Source: DATMBF01 sp035559595 (GTDB taxonomy: Bacteria; Bacteroidota; Ignavibacteria; UBA10030). From it: a stretch of 64,000 nucleotides of DNA. Numbering within the stretch: the first letter of the stretch is position 1; each line of letters begins with the position of its first letter. Under the pieces are notes generated by a model that was given only the letters and a program-made list of their open reading frames with translations, was not told where the DNA came from and made no database searches. The DNA lies in assembly GCA_035559595.1 (NCBI GenBank), contig DATMBF010000008.1, positions 1 to 64,000 of the forward strand, written 5' to 3'. The translations under genes were made by a program, and so were the position numbers. Below, piece by piece: positions 17,316 through 25,889 of this stretch.

Positions 17316-17891
17316 GTGCGGAAAGCCAAATCAAGCAAAACCGCGGCGAGCAGGAGAGCCTCTCGCAAAAAGAGCGGTGGCGTCCCAAAAGCCGCGAAGG
17401 CATCGAGAAAGAAGTCTGGTGCAGCAACGACTTCACTCGCGGTAAGGGAAGGTGAGGCGGCGCCGGACTTTCGCTTGCCCAGCAATGAGGGGCGGGAGAT
17501 TTCACTTTCGGACTACAGGGGAAAGAAGGTCGTGTTATACTTCTATCCGAAGGACTTCACGCCCGGTTGTACGAAGGAAGCCTGCTCCTTCCGCGATGGG
17601 ATGAGCGAGATTCAAGCGAAAGGAGCTGTTGTTTTGGGAGTGAGTGCGGATACTCCGGAGGTTCATCAAAAGTTCTCATCAACCCATGGACTCAGTTTTC
17701 CTTTGCTTAGTGATACGAAGAAGGAAGTCTTGCAAAGGTATGGAGTCTGGCAAAAGAAATCACTCTATGGCCGTACGTTTATGGGAATTGTCCGCTCGAC
17801 GGTCATTATTGATGAGCATGGAATTATCCAGAAGATTTTCCCGCGCGTCAGCGTTGACGGTCATTTGGATGAAGTTCTGAGTGCATTGTAG
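17316..17891 (+). CDS. bcp: BCP-type peroxiredoxin with histone-like N-terminal tail
   Basis: This 191-residue thiol peroxidase has a C-terminal 150 residues that form a normal BCP/PrxQ domain: APDFRLPSNEG, the peroxidatic site YPKDFTPGCTKEACSFRD (peroxidatic and resolving Cys five apart), and RSTVIIDEHGII. It would reduce hydrogen peroxide and organic peroxides with thioredoxin. The first 40 residues are a Lys/Arg/Ser/Ala tail (SRRASRKKSGGVPKAAKAS) absent from usual family members and like the protein encoded just upstream. The start is GTG 17316 with TAGGGA upstream. The tail may tether the enzyme to DNA; this is inference. Confidence 0.88.
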   Translation: MRKAKSSKTAASRRASRKKSGGVPKAAKASRKKSGAATTSLAVREGEAAPDFRLPSNEGREISLSDYRGKKVVLYFYPKDFTPGCTKEACSFRDGMSEIQAKGAVVLGVSADTPEVHQKFSSTHGLSFPLLSDTKKEVLQRYGVWQKKSLYGRTFMGIVRSTVIIDEHGIIQKIFPRVSVDGHLDEVLSAL

Positions 17892-18016
17892 CAGAACTCG
17901 GACAAACGTTAACTGTAAGTCGGTGAAGGGCTTAGAAGTTTTCGGTCTGATGAGGGAACATTTCCGGAGCTCTCTCTGTTCAAGTTCATGAGCCTGGCCG
18001 TCCACCCCCTATGCGG

Positions 18017-18682
18017 TCAGGTTTCATAACAGCCTCCCTGGCCCCGGCGCACGATGAGTGCGTCGGGGTTTTTGTTTTGTCCCCGCAGATCGAGTTGTTC
18101 GAACAATCGGCGGAGCTCCTGCTTGTTGAGCGGTCGTGACTCTCCCGGCTGTAACCCGGATACACTGAGATCCCCTATCTTCACGCGAATGAGCCTTAGT
18201 GTTGGATGTCCGACAGCGGCCGTCATTCGACGAACTTGACGATTTCGTCCTTCTCGGAGGGTGATTTCAAGCCATGCTGTTGGGACATTCTTCCTCAATC
18301 GAATCGGCACCGGTCGCGGTGGCAAGGTTGGTTCTTTCTCAAGCAAGCTGACTTCTGCCGGCTTCGTCTTCTCTCCTTGAAGGATGATTCCATTCCGAAG
18401 TTCATTGATAGCATCGACCGACGGAATACGCTCTACCTGAACAAGATAGGTTTTGGGATGGTCGAAGTCTGGATCCGAAAGTCTGTGCTTTGCAAGATTG
18501 TCGTCTGTAAGAAGCAATAACCCCTCGCTGTCGACATCCAGTCTTCCAACGGGATAGACAGAAGGGGGAAAGGGTCCGAATTTGGCGAGCGTTGGAATCT
18601 TTTCTCTGCTCGTGAATTGAGAGAGGACTCCGTAAGGTTTGTTGAAGAGAAGATACGAGAATGGCTTGGGAGTTCTTTTCAT
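18017..18682 (-). CDS. 23S rRNA pseudouridine synthase, RluE/RluB family
   Basis: This 221-residue protein is of the RsuA/RluB/E/F family, which isomerises a uridine in ribosomal RNA. It shows YLLFNKPYGVLSQF, the catalytic-Asp motif GRLDVDSEGLLLLT and the late motif EGRNRQVRRMTAAVGHPTLRLIRV. No N-terminal S4 domain is present, which fits RluE more than RluB. The end converges with the peroxiredoxin gene; no clear terminator was seen in the 125-base gap. Its start faces the cold-shock gene leader about 80 bases away. Confidence 0.88.
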   Translation of the reverse strand: MKRTPKPFSYLLFNKPYGVLSQFTSREKIPTLAKFGPFPPSVYPVGRLDVDSEGLLLLTDDNLAKHRLSDPDFDHPKTYLVQVERIPSVDAINELRNGIILQGEKTKPAEVSLLEKEPTLPPRPVPIRLRKNVPTAWLEITLREGRNRQVRRMTAAVGHPTLRLIRVKIGDLSVSGLQPGESRPLNKQELRRLFEQLDLRGQNKNPDALIVRRGQGGCYET

Positions 18683-18762
18683 TTCTCAAAACGGCTTAAA
18701 TTGAAGGATTATCGACCCTTTTGTGGGGTGGCATACACGGGAAAGATTGATCAAAAATCTTC

Positions 18763-18791
18763 TTGCGTCCGATCGGGAAAAGCACTATCTT
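18763..18791 (+). promoter_or_regulatory. Sigma70-like promoter for the cold-shock gene leader
   Basis: TTGCGT (18763-18768) and TATCTT (18786-18791) are 17 bases apart. The start site would be near 18798, giving a leader of about 195 bases before the cold-shock ATG. Confidence 0.45.
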
Positions 18792-18832
18792 ATCAGTGCA
18801 ATTAACAGTACACCGTTGTTGCCCGAAGGATG

Positions 18833-18941
18833 TCCCGCTGCGGCGGGATTGTTTGAGAAAGTTTTCGGCAAATTCGAAAGCTGACAAACAGAGATCGCAA
18901 GGCACCGTGTGGAAAAAAGGGCTTTGCGATTTTTCATTTTT
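18833..18941 (+). ncRNA. Structured leader with terminator-like hairpin (attenuator or small RNA)
   Basis: Three hairpins lie in a row. The first is TCCCGC/GCGGGA (18833-18848). The second has arms AGTTTTCG and CGAAAGCT (about 18859-18882, one wobble). The third is ATCGCAAGGC (18894-18903) pairing with GCTTTGCGAT (18921-18930, one wobble), followed by T-runs to 18941. The last has the form of an intrinsic terminator about 50 bases before the cold-shock ATG. Either it ends a short RNA of about 140 bases or it controls read-through into the gene. Confidence 0.4.
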
Positions 18942-18993
18942 GAGGGTCCAGCTGGCTGTACGTTTTCGAATCTTTTTAAAAGGAGTATCCACA

Positions 18994-19194
18994 ATGGAAC
19001 GTGGAACAGTTAAATGGTTTAATAATTCTAAGGGTTACGGCTTCATTCAGCGCGCCGGTGGCGAAGATGTCTTCGTCCACTACAAGGCGATTGCTGGTGA
19101 TGGCTACAAGAGCCTCAACGAAGGCGACAACGTCGAGTTCGAGGTTGAGCGTGGACCCAAGGGCTATCAAGCCATTAAAGTTGTGAAGGTCTAA
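18994..19194 (+). CDS. Cold-shock domain protein
   Basis: This 66-residue single cold-shock domain has RNP1 KGYGFIQ and RNP2 VFVHY on the usual five-stranded fold (GTVKWFNNSKGYGF at the start). It binds single-stranded RNA and DNA and would act as an RNA chaperone. AAAGGAG lies eight bases before ATG 18994, which excludes the longer open frame from 18763. The long structured leader is a common trait of cold-shock genes. A strong terminator follows 20 bases after the stop. Confidence 0.95.
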   Translation: MERGTVKWFNNSKGYGFIQRAGGEDVFVHYKAIAGDGYKSLNEGDNVEFEVERGPKGYQAIKVVKV

Positions 19195-19213
19195 TACTCC
19201 TCACAGCCGAAAA

Positions 19214-19247
19214 CAAAAAACCCCTGAATGACCTTCAGGGGTTTTTT
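19214..19247 (+). terminator. Intrinsic terminator, probably bidirectional
   Basis: CCCCTGAA pairs with TTCAGGGG around a short loop; six A precede and six T follow the stem. It can serve both the cold-shock gene and the convergent clpC. Confidence 0.92.
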
Positions 19248-19268
19248 ATTTGCTTCCATCATCTTCAG

Positions 19269-21770
19269 CTACGTCAGATCGGCCACCTCTTCGTCCTGCT
19301 CCTTCAGCTCGTCTCCGCCTTTGTCTTTGTTCGAATCGACGAATCGTAGTTCTTCGGCCTTCTTGAGATATTTGACTTTAACTTTACTCCCTTGGGTGAA
19401 GGTTCCTTTGAGGATCTCCTCTGCCAGCGGGTCTTCGACGTATTTCTGGATAGCACGACGCAACGGTCGCGCTCCGAATGCCGGATCGAATCCCTTGTCG
19501 GCGAGGAATTCTTTCGCGCCTTTGGTCAGCTCGACGGTAATTCCCATTGCCGTCATTCGAGTTACGAGATCCTTGGCCTGGATGTCGATAATCTTGAGAA
19601 TATGCTCACGCTCCAGATTGTGGAAGACGATCGTATCGTCAATGCGGTTCAGGAATTCGGGGTTGAAGACCCGTTTAACGGCATCCTCGATATTGCCCTT
19701 CATCGCCTGATACTTGTCGTTCGGTGTTTGATTACCGAATCCGAACCCACCGGTCACCTTGATATCCCGCGATCCGATGTTGGAGGTCATGATTAAGATC
19801 GTATTCTTGAAATCAACTCTCCGGCCGAGGCTGTCGGTGAGAATACCGTCATCCAACACCTGAAGGAGAATATTGAATACGTCTGGATGAGCCTTCTCGA
19901 TTTCGTCCAGCAAGACGACAGAATAGGGTTTGCGACGCACCTTTTCGGTAAGTTGTCCCCCCTCTTCGTATCCCACGTATCCCGGGGGAGCCCCAACGAG
20001 ACGAGAGACAGAGAACTTCTCCATGTACTCACTCATGTCGATGCGAATGAGAGCTTCCTCTGAATCAAAGAGGTACCGGGCCAGGGCTTTCGCCAGCTCG
20101 GTTTTTCCAACGCCGGTGGGGCCAAGGAAAATGAAGGAACCGATCGGGCGCTTTGGATCCTTCAATCCAGCCCGGGTTCGTCGGATCGCTTTCGTGAGCT
20201 TCTGGATGGCCTCATCCTGTCCAATGATGACATCTTTCAGTGCGTCCTCCATCTTCAGCAGCTTTTCGGATTCACTCTGGGCAACCTTGTTCACTGGGAT
20301 GCCGGTCATCATGGAAACGACTTCGGCACAATTCTCTTCGGACACTTCGTAAATCGTATCCTGTGCCTTCAATTCCCACTCTCGCTTGGCAATCTCGAGG
20401 TCGCTCAGAAGCTTCTTCTCTAAATCACGCAGTCGGGCCGCCTCCTCGAAGTTCTGGTTCTTCACGACCTGATTCTTCGCCTGCTTGATCTTTTCGATCT
20501 CTTCTTCAAGCTGCAGGATTTCCTTCGGCACTACGATGTTGGCAAGATGCACGCGGGATCCGGCTTCATCCATGACGTCGATTGCCTTGTCTGGCAAATA
20601 CCGATCGGTGATATAGCGATCGCTCAGCCGCACTGCTGCCTCAACGGCTTCGTTGGTATAACGAACCCCGTGATGCTCTTCGTATTTGTGCTTGATATTC
20701 TGAAGGATCATGATGGTCTCTTCGACCGTGGTCGGATCAACCATGATTTTCTGGAATCGTCGGTCGAGGGCCCCATCTTTTTCGATGTACTGTCGGTATT
20801 CGTCGAGTGTCGTGGCACCGATGCATTGGAAGTCGCCACGCGCCAATGCCGGCTTAAACATGTTGGAGGCATCCAGCGAACCACTCGCCCCTCCTGCCCC
20901 GACAATGGTGTGCAACTCATCGATAAACAGAATGACGTCTTTTGCCTTTTCCAGCTCATTCATCACCGCTTTCATCCGCTCTTCGAACTGACCCCGGTAT
21001 TTTGTGCCGGCAACGAGGGCGGCCAAATCGAGCGTAACGACACGTTTGTCATGTAAAACTCTGGAAACCTTCTTTTGCACGATCCGGAGTGCCAGTCCTT
21101 CAGCTATGGCGGACTTCCCAACGCCTGGCTCGCCAATCAAAACCGGGTTGTTCTTTTTCCGGCGGCTAAGAACCTGAGCTACACGTTCAATCTCTTTTTC
21201 TCTCCCAATGATCGGGTCGAGTTTGTCTTCCATTGCCAGCTTCGTGAGATCACGGCCAAAATTATCGAGGACAGGGGTCTTTGATTTTTCCGGCTTTTTC
21301 TCGGCGGCATGAGCGGAGGGGGGAGTCGACGGTTTGCCCGAGATGATATTATCAAGCTCGTTCCGGACAACATCGTAATGGACATTGAACTGGTGAAGGA
21401 TCTGGGCAGCAATGTTATCGTCATCTCGAAGGAGCGAGAGCAGGAGGTGTTCGGTGCCGATAACGTCGGATTTGTAAAGCTTTGCTTCGAGGTAGGTGAT
21501 CTTCAGGACCTTTTCCGCTTGTTTGGTCAGCGGGATATTGCCAATCGTGAGCGTTCCACCCGAAGTACGAACGGTGTCTTCGATTGCTTTCTTCAGTCTG
21601 TAAAGGTCAACCCCCAAATTTCGAAGAATCTTCACTGCTATTCCCTCCCCCTCTCGAATGATTCCGAGGAGAAGATGCTCTGTGCCGATGTAATCATGTC
21701 CCAACCGAAGTGCCTCTTCACGACTGAGTCTGATGACATCCTGTACTCGGTTTGAAAAATTACCTTCCAT
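19269..21770 (-). CDS. clpC: ATP-dependent Clp protease ATPase subunit ClpC
   Basis: This 833-residue class 1 Clp/Hsp100 unfoldase feeds substrates to ClpP. The order seen is: N-domain with two repeats (SREEALRLGHDYIGTEH and ITYLEAKLYKSDVIGTEH); first AAA module with Walker A GEPGVGKSA; a middle region with the UVR-like pair KNQNFEEAARLRDLEKKL typical of ClpC rather than ClpA/B; and a second AAA module with GPTGVGKTE. The C-terminal D2-small domain ends in an acidic tail. Length and domain order are normal. It has its own strong promoter and a shared terminator. No McsA/McsB or CtsR gene is adjacent. Confidence 0.95.
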   Translation of the reverse strand: MEGNFSNRVQDVIRLSREEALRLGHDYIGTEHLLLGIIREGEGIAVKILRNLGVDLYRLKKAIEDTVRTSGGTLTIGNIPLTKQAEKVLKITYLEAKLYKSDVIGTEHLLLSLLRDDDNIAAQILHQFNVHYDVVRNELDNIISGKPSTPPSAHAAEKKPEKSKTPVLDNFGRDLTKLAMEDKLDPIIGREKEIERVAQVLSRRKKNNPVLIGEPGVGKSAIAEGLALRIVQKKVSRVLHDKRVVTLDLAALVAGTKYRGQFEERMKAVMNELEKAKDVILFIDELHTIVGAGGASGSLDASNMFKPALARGDFQCIGATTLDEYRQYIEKDGALDRRFQKIMVDPTTVEETIMILQNIKHKYEEHHGVRYTNEAVEAAVRLSDRYITDRYLPDKAIDVMDEAGSRVHLANIVVPKEILQLEEEIEKIKQAKNQVVKNQNFEEAARLRDLEKKLLSDLEIAKREWELKAQDTIYEVSEENCAEVVSMMTGIPVNKVAQSESEKLLKMEDALKDVIIGQDEAIQKLTKAIRRTRAGLKDPKRPIGSFIFLGPTGVGKTELAKALARYLFDSEEALIRIDMSEYMEKFSVSRLVGAPPGYVGYEEGGQLTEKVRRKPYSVVLLDEIEKAHPDVFNILLQVLDDGILTDSLGRRVDFKNTILIMTSNIGSRDIKVTGGFGFGNQTPNDKYQAMKGNIEDAVKRVFNPEFLNRIDDTIVFHNLEREHILKIIDIQAKDLVTRMTAMGITVELTKGAKEFLADKGFDPAFGARPLRRAIQKYVEDPLAEEILKGTFTQGSKVKVKYLKKAEELRFVDSNKDKGGDELKEQDEEVADLT

Positions 21771-21857
21771 GTGCCTCTCGTTGTAAGTAAGAAATGACGT
21801 GCGCGTGTGAGACGCCCGTTGTTAGAACGGTCAAGCTGCTCACAGGGTTCCGAAGTC

Positions 21858-21886
21858 AATATAACCAAATTTGGAGGGGGTGTCAA
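21858..21886 (-). promoter_or_regulatory. Consensus sigma70-like promoter for clpC
   Basis: On the minus strand, TTGACA (21886-21881) and TATATT (21863-21858) are 17 bases apart. The leader would be about 80 bases. This is the closest match to the E. coli consensus in the window. Confidence 0.7.
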
Positions 21887-21974
21887 GAAACGAACATCTC
21901 GCACCGAGAATCGTCTAAGAGATTGAATTCTCACTCAAGTCGGCACCTTGGTTCAAGCAAAATGGAAGATTTCT

Positions 21975-22003
21975 TTGACTTTATTTTCAAAAAAGAGTAC
22001 ATT
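21975..22003 (+). promoter_or_regulatory. Sigma70-like promoter for the uppS-bamA-lpx operon
   Basis: TTGACT (21975-21980) and TACATT (21998-22003) are 17 bases apart. The start site near 22010 leaves about 36 bases to the uppS start with its GAGGAG site. Confidence 0.6.
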
Positions 22004-22045
22004 CCGTTTCCCGAAAACACTCATTGAACGCATTGAGGAGACTCT

Positions 22046-22876
22046 TTGGCACTCGAGAAGGCCACCGGGTACGATAAAAAGCTTCAAGATCGCCTGCTGG
22101 AGGGCGGTCCGATCCCGCAACATATCGCCATTATCATGGATGGCAACGGACGATGGGCAAAACGTCGATCCATGCCGCGGATTGCGGGTCATCGAGAGGG
22201 AGTCAACTCGGTTCGGGATATCGTCGAAGCCTGTGGACAGTTAGGAGTGAAGTATCTTACGCTGTATGCTTTCTCCACAGAGAACTGGAAACGCCCGACC
22301 GAGGAGGTCTCGATGCTCATGCGCCTCCTCTTGAAGGCCCTCCGGGACGAGCGGGATCGACTTCACCAAAACGAAGTGCAGTTAAAGGCCATAGGTGAAA
22401 TTGCCGCACTGCCGCAGGACGTCCAGAACGAGCTTCTCGATGCGATTGAGATGATGCGGAACAATACTGGACTCACCCTCATACTCGCACTCAGCTATAG
22501 CGGGCGGTGGGATCTGACAAACGGATTTAAGCGGATGCTTCGGGATATTCGGTCGGGAGTCCTCAAGGAAGAAGATATTTCGGAGGCCGTGGTTTCCCAA
22601 TATCTTTCGACCCGGACGATCCCCGATCCTGATCTTCTCATTCGAACCAGCGGCGAATTTCGCATCAGCAACTTCCTTCTCTGGCAATTGGCCTATAGTG
22701 AGCTCTACATTTCTGAAGAATACTGGCCGTCATTCCGCCGAAAACATCTTTATGCCGCTATTGCGGATTACCAGAAACGTGAGCGTCGTTTCGGCATGAT
22801 AAGCGAGCAAATCGAAAAACCGACGGGGACAGCAACGTATGTGGAGAGGTTTCTTAAAAGTGTGGCGAAGCTCTAA
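22046..22876 (+). CDS. uppS: Isoprenyl (undecaprenyl) diphosphate synthase
   Basis: This 276-residue cis-prenyltransferase makes the C55 lipid carrier for peptidoglycan and other surface polymers from farnesyl and isopentenyl diphosphates. It has the catalytic MDGNGRWAKRR (Asp32), YAFSTENWKRP, and the substrate-binding RTSGEFRISNFLLWQLAYSEL with W and E/S residues in place. TTG 22046 is the start, with GAGGAG five bases upstream. Its 3' end overlaps bamA by 38 bases. The order uppS-bamA-ompH-lpx is typical of envelope operons in this group. Confidence 0.93.
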   Translation: MALEKATGYDKKLQDRLLEGGPIPQHIAIIMDGNGRWAKRRSMPRIAGHREGVNSVRDIVEACGQLGVKYLTLYAFSTENWKRPTEEVSMLMRLLLKALRDERDRLHQNEVQLKAIGEIAALPQDVQNELLDAIEMMRNNTGLTLILALSYSGRWDLTNGFKRMLRDIRSGVLKEEDISEAVVSQYLSTRTIPDPDLLIRTSGEFRISNFLLWQLAYSELYISEEYWPSFRRKHLYAAIADYQKRERRFGMISEQIEKPTGTATYVERFLKSVAKL

Positions 22877-25268
22877 GACCTTTCATTTTCTCGCTCTTGT
22901 CATTCTCGCTTGTTCTTCCGCGTTTGCCCAGCGGCCGCAGGTCTACAAGATCCTTGGTATTTCTGTTGAGGGGCACCGCTCATCAGACCCTTCCGCGATT
23001 ATTGCAAATGCCGGGTTGAAAGTCGGCGACGAGATTACTGTGCCCGGCGAACAGACCCGGGTTGCTATCGAGCGTCTCTACGGTCTTCGACTCTTTGACG
23101 ATATCCAGATCCTGATCGAGCGACGGGTCGAGGATGGCGTGTATTTACTGATTCGGTTGACCGAGAACCCACGACTCGAAAAGATCGAATTCGTCGGAAA
23201 CGATGAGCTCAGCGAAAGCGACTTGCAAAAGAAGATTTCGTTGACGAAAGGACAACTCATCAATCGGCAGGAACTGGCCAATATCGTTCGTGTGCTCAAG
23301 AAGGCCTATGAAGAAGATGGGTACCTGAATGCGGAGATCAAGCCGGAGCTTGTGCCCGGTGAAGATACCACCGGCCGACGCGTGGTGCTGAAGGTCAACA
23401 TCGATGAAGGTCCGAAAGTAAAAGTCGACCGGATTCGGTTCTTCGGCAATAAGGCCTTTGACGACGGCGATTTGAAGGGGGAAATGAAGGAAACCAGCGA
23501 ACGCGCCTGGTGGAAGTTCTGGGCCAGCAACAAGTTCGATCCTAAGAAGTTCAAGGAAGATAAAGAGCTGATTGTCAACTACTACCGGAAGAACGGCTAT
23601 CGAGACGCAGAGATCCTGAAAGATTCGATTTCATACGACGAGTCGAAGCGTTATTTGACGGTGGACATTTATGTTTATGAGGGTCCACAGTACAAGATCC
23701 GCAACATCCGTTGGGAGGGGAACACCGTTTATCCGACGGCGCTTCTCAACGAACGTCTTGGGTTTAAGACCGGTGATGTATATAACAAGGAGAAATTCGA
23801 CCAGAATCTCCAGCGGAATGAAGAGGAATCGGACGTTGCATCCCTGTACTATGACAATGGGTACCTCATGTTCCAGATCGAGCCGGAAGAGATTAAGGTG
23901 GGCGAAGACAGTCTGGACTTTGTGATCAAGATTCGAGAAGGCAACCAATTCCGCATCGGTCAGGTCATGGTGACGGGAAACACGAAGACGTACGAGAAGG
24001 TAATTCGGCGGGAGCTGTATACCCGCCCCGGAGATTTCTTCAGCCGGCAAGCCATCATTCGAAGCATCCGGCAGTTAGCACAATTGAACTACTTCAATCC
24101 CGAAAAAATCAAACCGGATACGAGAATTGTAGACGAGAAGACGGTGGATTTGATCTATACCGTAGAGGAGAAATCGAGCGACACATTCAACATGTCGGTG
24201 GGATACAGCGGAGCGTTTGGCTTCAACGGGGCGTTAGGGCTAACCTTCAACAATTTCTCGATCACCGAGCCGCTCAAAGGCGGAGCGGGGCAAGTTCTCA
24301 ATTTCGACTGGCAGTTCGGAGAGGGGAATCGATTTCGCACGTTCACCATTAGCTTCACGGAGCCCTGGATGTTCGACACGCCGACGCTTTTCGGCGTTAG
24401 TGTCTTCGACACGCGGCAGATTTTCTACTATGATGTTCGTCAGTTTGGAGGAAGCATCAGATTGGGTCGCCGGTTGAGCTGGCCGGACGATTTCTTCCGA
24501 GGCGACTGGAGCCTGAGGTTCAACAGATCACAACTCAATGATGACGGCGATCCGTCGATTTCACAAGAAGGTGCGACGACGCAATATGGCATCGGCCAGG
24601 TCATTTCCCGGAACAGCACCGATAGTCCGATCTTCCCGTCGCGTGGGTCAAGCATTTCACTATCGTCCGAATTCTCGTTTGGACAGTACGCACCTTATCC
24701 TCCTGCCGACGCCGGGGCAATCGTCGTTGAGCGAAAACCCGCCACGTATCATAAGCACGTGTTCAGTATGGACTGGTATGTTCCGATATTGGGAAGCGCT
24801 CGAATAACGCTTCTTTCGTCAACGACACTCGGCTACATCTTCGGCTTCGAAAAGGATTTCTTCATTCCGTTGCAGGAATACTTTTACATGGGTGGAACAG
24901 GACTCGGCCAATTCTCCACAACGCCGCTTCGTGGTTATGAAGACCGTGGTGTCGGTCCACAAAGTGGCGGTGGTCGTCCACTCGGTGCAAAGGCGCTCTT
25001 GAAGTATTCTACGGAACTGCGCTTTGCGTTGACGATTAATCCTGTGCCAATTTACACTCTGGCATTTGCGGAGGCCGGAAATACGTGGTTGGATCACCGC
25101 ACCCAGGATCCGCTCGATCTGAAACGTGCGGCCGGCATTGGTGTTCGGTTGCTCATCAATCCCATCGGACTCATCGGATTCGATTATGCGTACGGGTTTG
25201 ACGCTGCGCTTCCGGGTCTGCCGCCATCGGGGTGGAAATTCCATTTCCAATTCGGTCGCAGCTTCTAA
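22839..25268 (+). CDS. bamA: Outer-membrane assembly factor BamA
   Basis: This 809-residue Omp85 protein inserts beta-barrel proteins into the outer membrane. A signal peptide ends at AFAQ (about residue 31). POTRA domains run to about 430 (for example IEFVGNDELSESDLQKK, IRFFGNKAFDDGDL, IRWEGNTVYPTALLNERLGFKTGD, VMVTGNTKTYEKVIRRELYTRPGDFF), and a 16-stranded barrel fills the rest. The conserved barrel-loop motif is seen as LRGYEDR. The protein ends in Phe (FQFGRSF), as outer-membrane barrels do. The start is ATG 22839 inside uppS; GTG 22860 is an alternative that still keeps the signal peptide. Confidence 0.95.
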   Translation: MWRGFLKVWRSSKTFHFLALVILACSSAFAQRPQVYKILGISVEGHRSSDPSAIIANAGLKVGDEITVPGEQTRVAIERLYGLRLFDDIQILIERRVEDGVYLLIRLTENPRLEKIEFVGNDELSESDLQKKISLTKGQLINRQELANIVRVLKKAYEEDGYLNAEIKPELVPGEDTTGRRVVLKVNIDEGPKVKVDRIRFFGNKAFDDGDLKGEMKETSERAWWKFWASNKFDPKKFKEDKELIVNYYRKNGYRDAEILKDSISYDESKRYLTVDIYVYEGPQYKIRNIRWEGNTVYPTALLNERLGFKTGDVYNKEKFDQNLQRNEEESDVASLYYDNGYLMFQIEPEEIKVGEDSLDFVIKIREGNQFRIGQVMVTGNTKTYEKVIRRELYTRPGDFFSRQAIIRSIRQLAQLNYFNPEKIKPDTRIVDEKTVDLIYTVEEKSSDTFNMSVGYSGAFGFNGALGLTFNNFSITEPLKGGAGQVLNFDWQFGEGNRFRTFTISFTEPWMFDTPTLFGVSVFDTRQIFYYDVRQFGGSIRLGRRLSWPDDFFRGDWSLRFNRSQLNDDGDPSISQEGATTQYGIGQVISRNSTDSPIFPSRGSSISLSSEFSFGQYAPYPPADAGAIVVERKPATYHKHVFSMDWYVPILGSARITLLSSTTLGYIFGFEKDFFIPLQEYFYMGGTGLGQFSTTPLRGYEDRGVGPQSGGGRPLGAKALLKYSTELRFALTINPVPIYTLAFAEAGNTWLDHRTQDPLDLKRAAGIGVRLLINPIGLIGFDYAYGFDAALPGLPPSGWKFHFQFGRSF

Positions 25269-25325
25269 GGTTGCACGCTCACGTTTGAACCATCCATCAC
25301 ACATACTTTCAAAGGACACAATACA

Positions 25326-25868
25326 ATGAACAGAATGGGACTCGTCGTTTGCGCTCTTCTTGCCATAACAGGGCTCTCGTTTGCTCAGGCAACGAAGCTT
25401 GCCTTTGTTGATTCAGAAGTCATTCTTCGGGAATTGCCCGAGGCTCAAAAGGCGCAAAAGGATCTCGAGGCGCTTGTGAAGACCTGGCAGGATGAATTGG
25501 AGAAAATGGGACAGAATCTGCAGAAAGAGCTGGAGGAGTATCAGAAGAAAGAAGCGCTCTACAATCCCCAGAAGAAAGAGGAGGAGCAGCGGAGACTTGC
25601 CGAGCTTCAGCAAAAAGCTCGAGAGTATCAGTATCAGAAGTTCGATCCTCGTGTTGGCGAGGCAGCAACGGAGCGTGAAAAACGCCTCGCTCCTATACGG
25701 GACAAGATTCTGAAGTCCATTGAAGATGTCGCGAAAGAAGAAGGATTTTCCTTTGTGTTCGACAAGGCAAACGATGTGGTGCTGCTATATGCGGATGCGA
25801 AGTTCAATCTGACGTACAAAGTCCTCGATCGCTTGAAGCGCGGTCCAGTCACGACAGGAAAGAAATAA
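25326..25868 (+). CDS. OmpH/Skp-family periplasmic chaperone, copy 1
   Basis: This 180-residue Skp-like chaperone holds unfolded outer-membrane proteins in the periplasm. It has a signal peptide ending in SFAQA, then KLAFVDSEVILRELPEAQKAQKDLE at the body start and two long Lys/Glu/Gln-rich helices (about 60-120) that form the tentacle-like coiled coil. The end is FSFVFDKANDVVLLYADAKFNLTYKVLDRL. It lies 57 bases after bamA and 21 bases before a paralogue, so it is in the bam-lpx operon. The order fits the known coupling of BamA and Skp genes. Confidence 0.9.
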   Translation: MNRMGLVVCALLAITGLSFAQATKLAFVDSEVILRELPEAQKAQKDLEALVKTWQDELEKMGQNLQKELEEYQKKEALYNPQKKEEEQRRLAELQQKAREYQYQKFDPRVGEAATEREKRLAPIRDKILKSIEDVAKEEGFSFVFDKANDVVLLYADAKFNLTYKVLDRLKRGPVTTGKK

Positions 25869-25889
25869 TCTTCTCAAGATGCAGGCAAC

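Noticed and set aside
19269..22045. Possible CtsR or heat-shock (CIRCE-like) control of clpC
   Set aside because: I found no direct heptad repeat or long inverted repeat near the clpC promoter.
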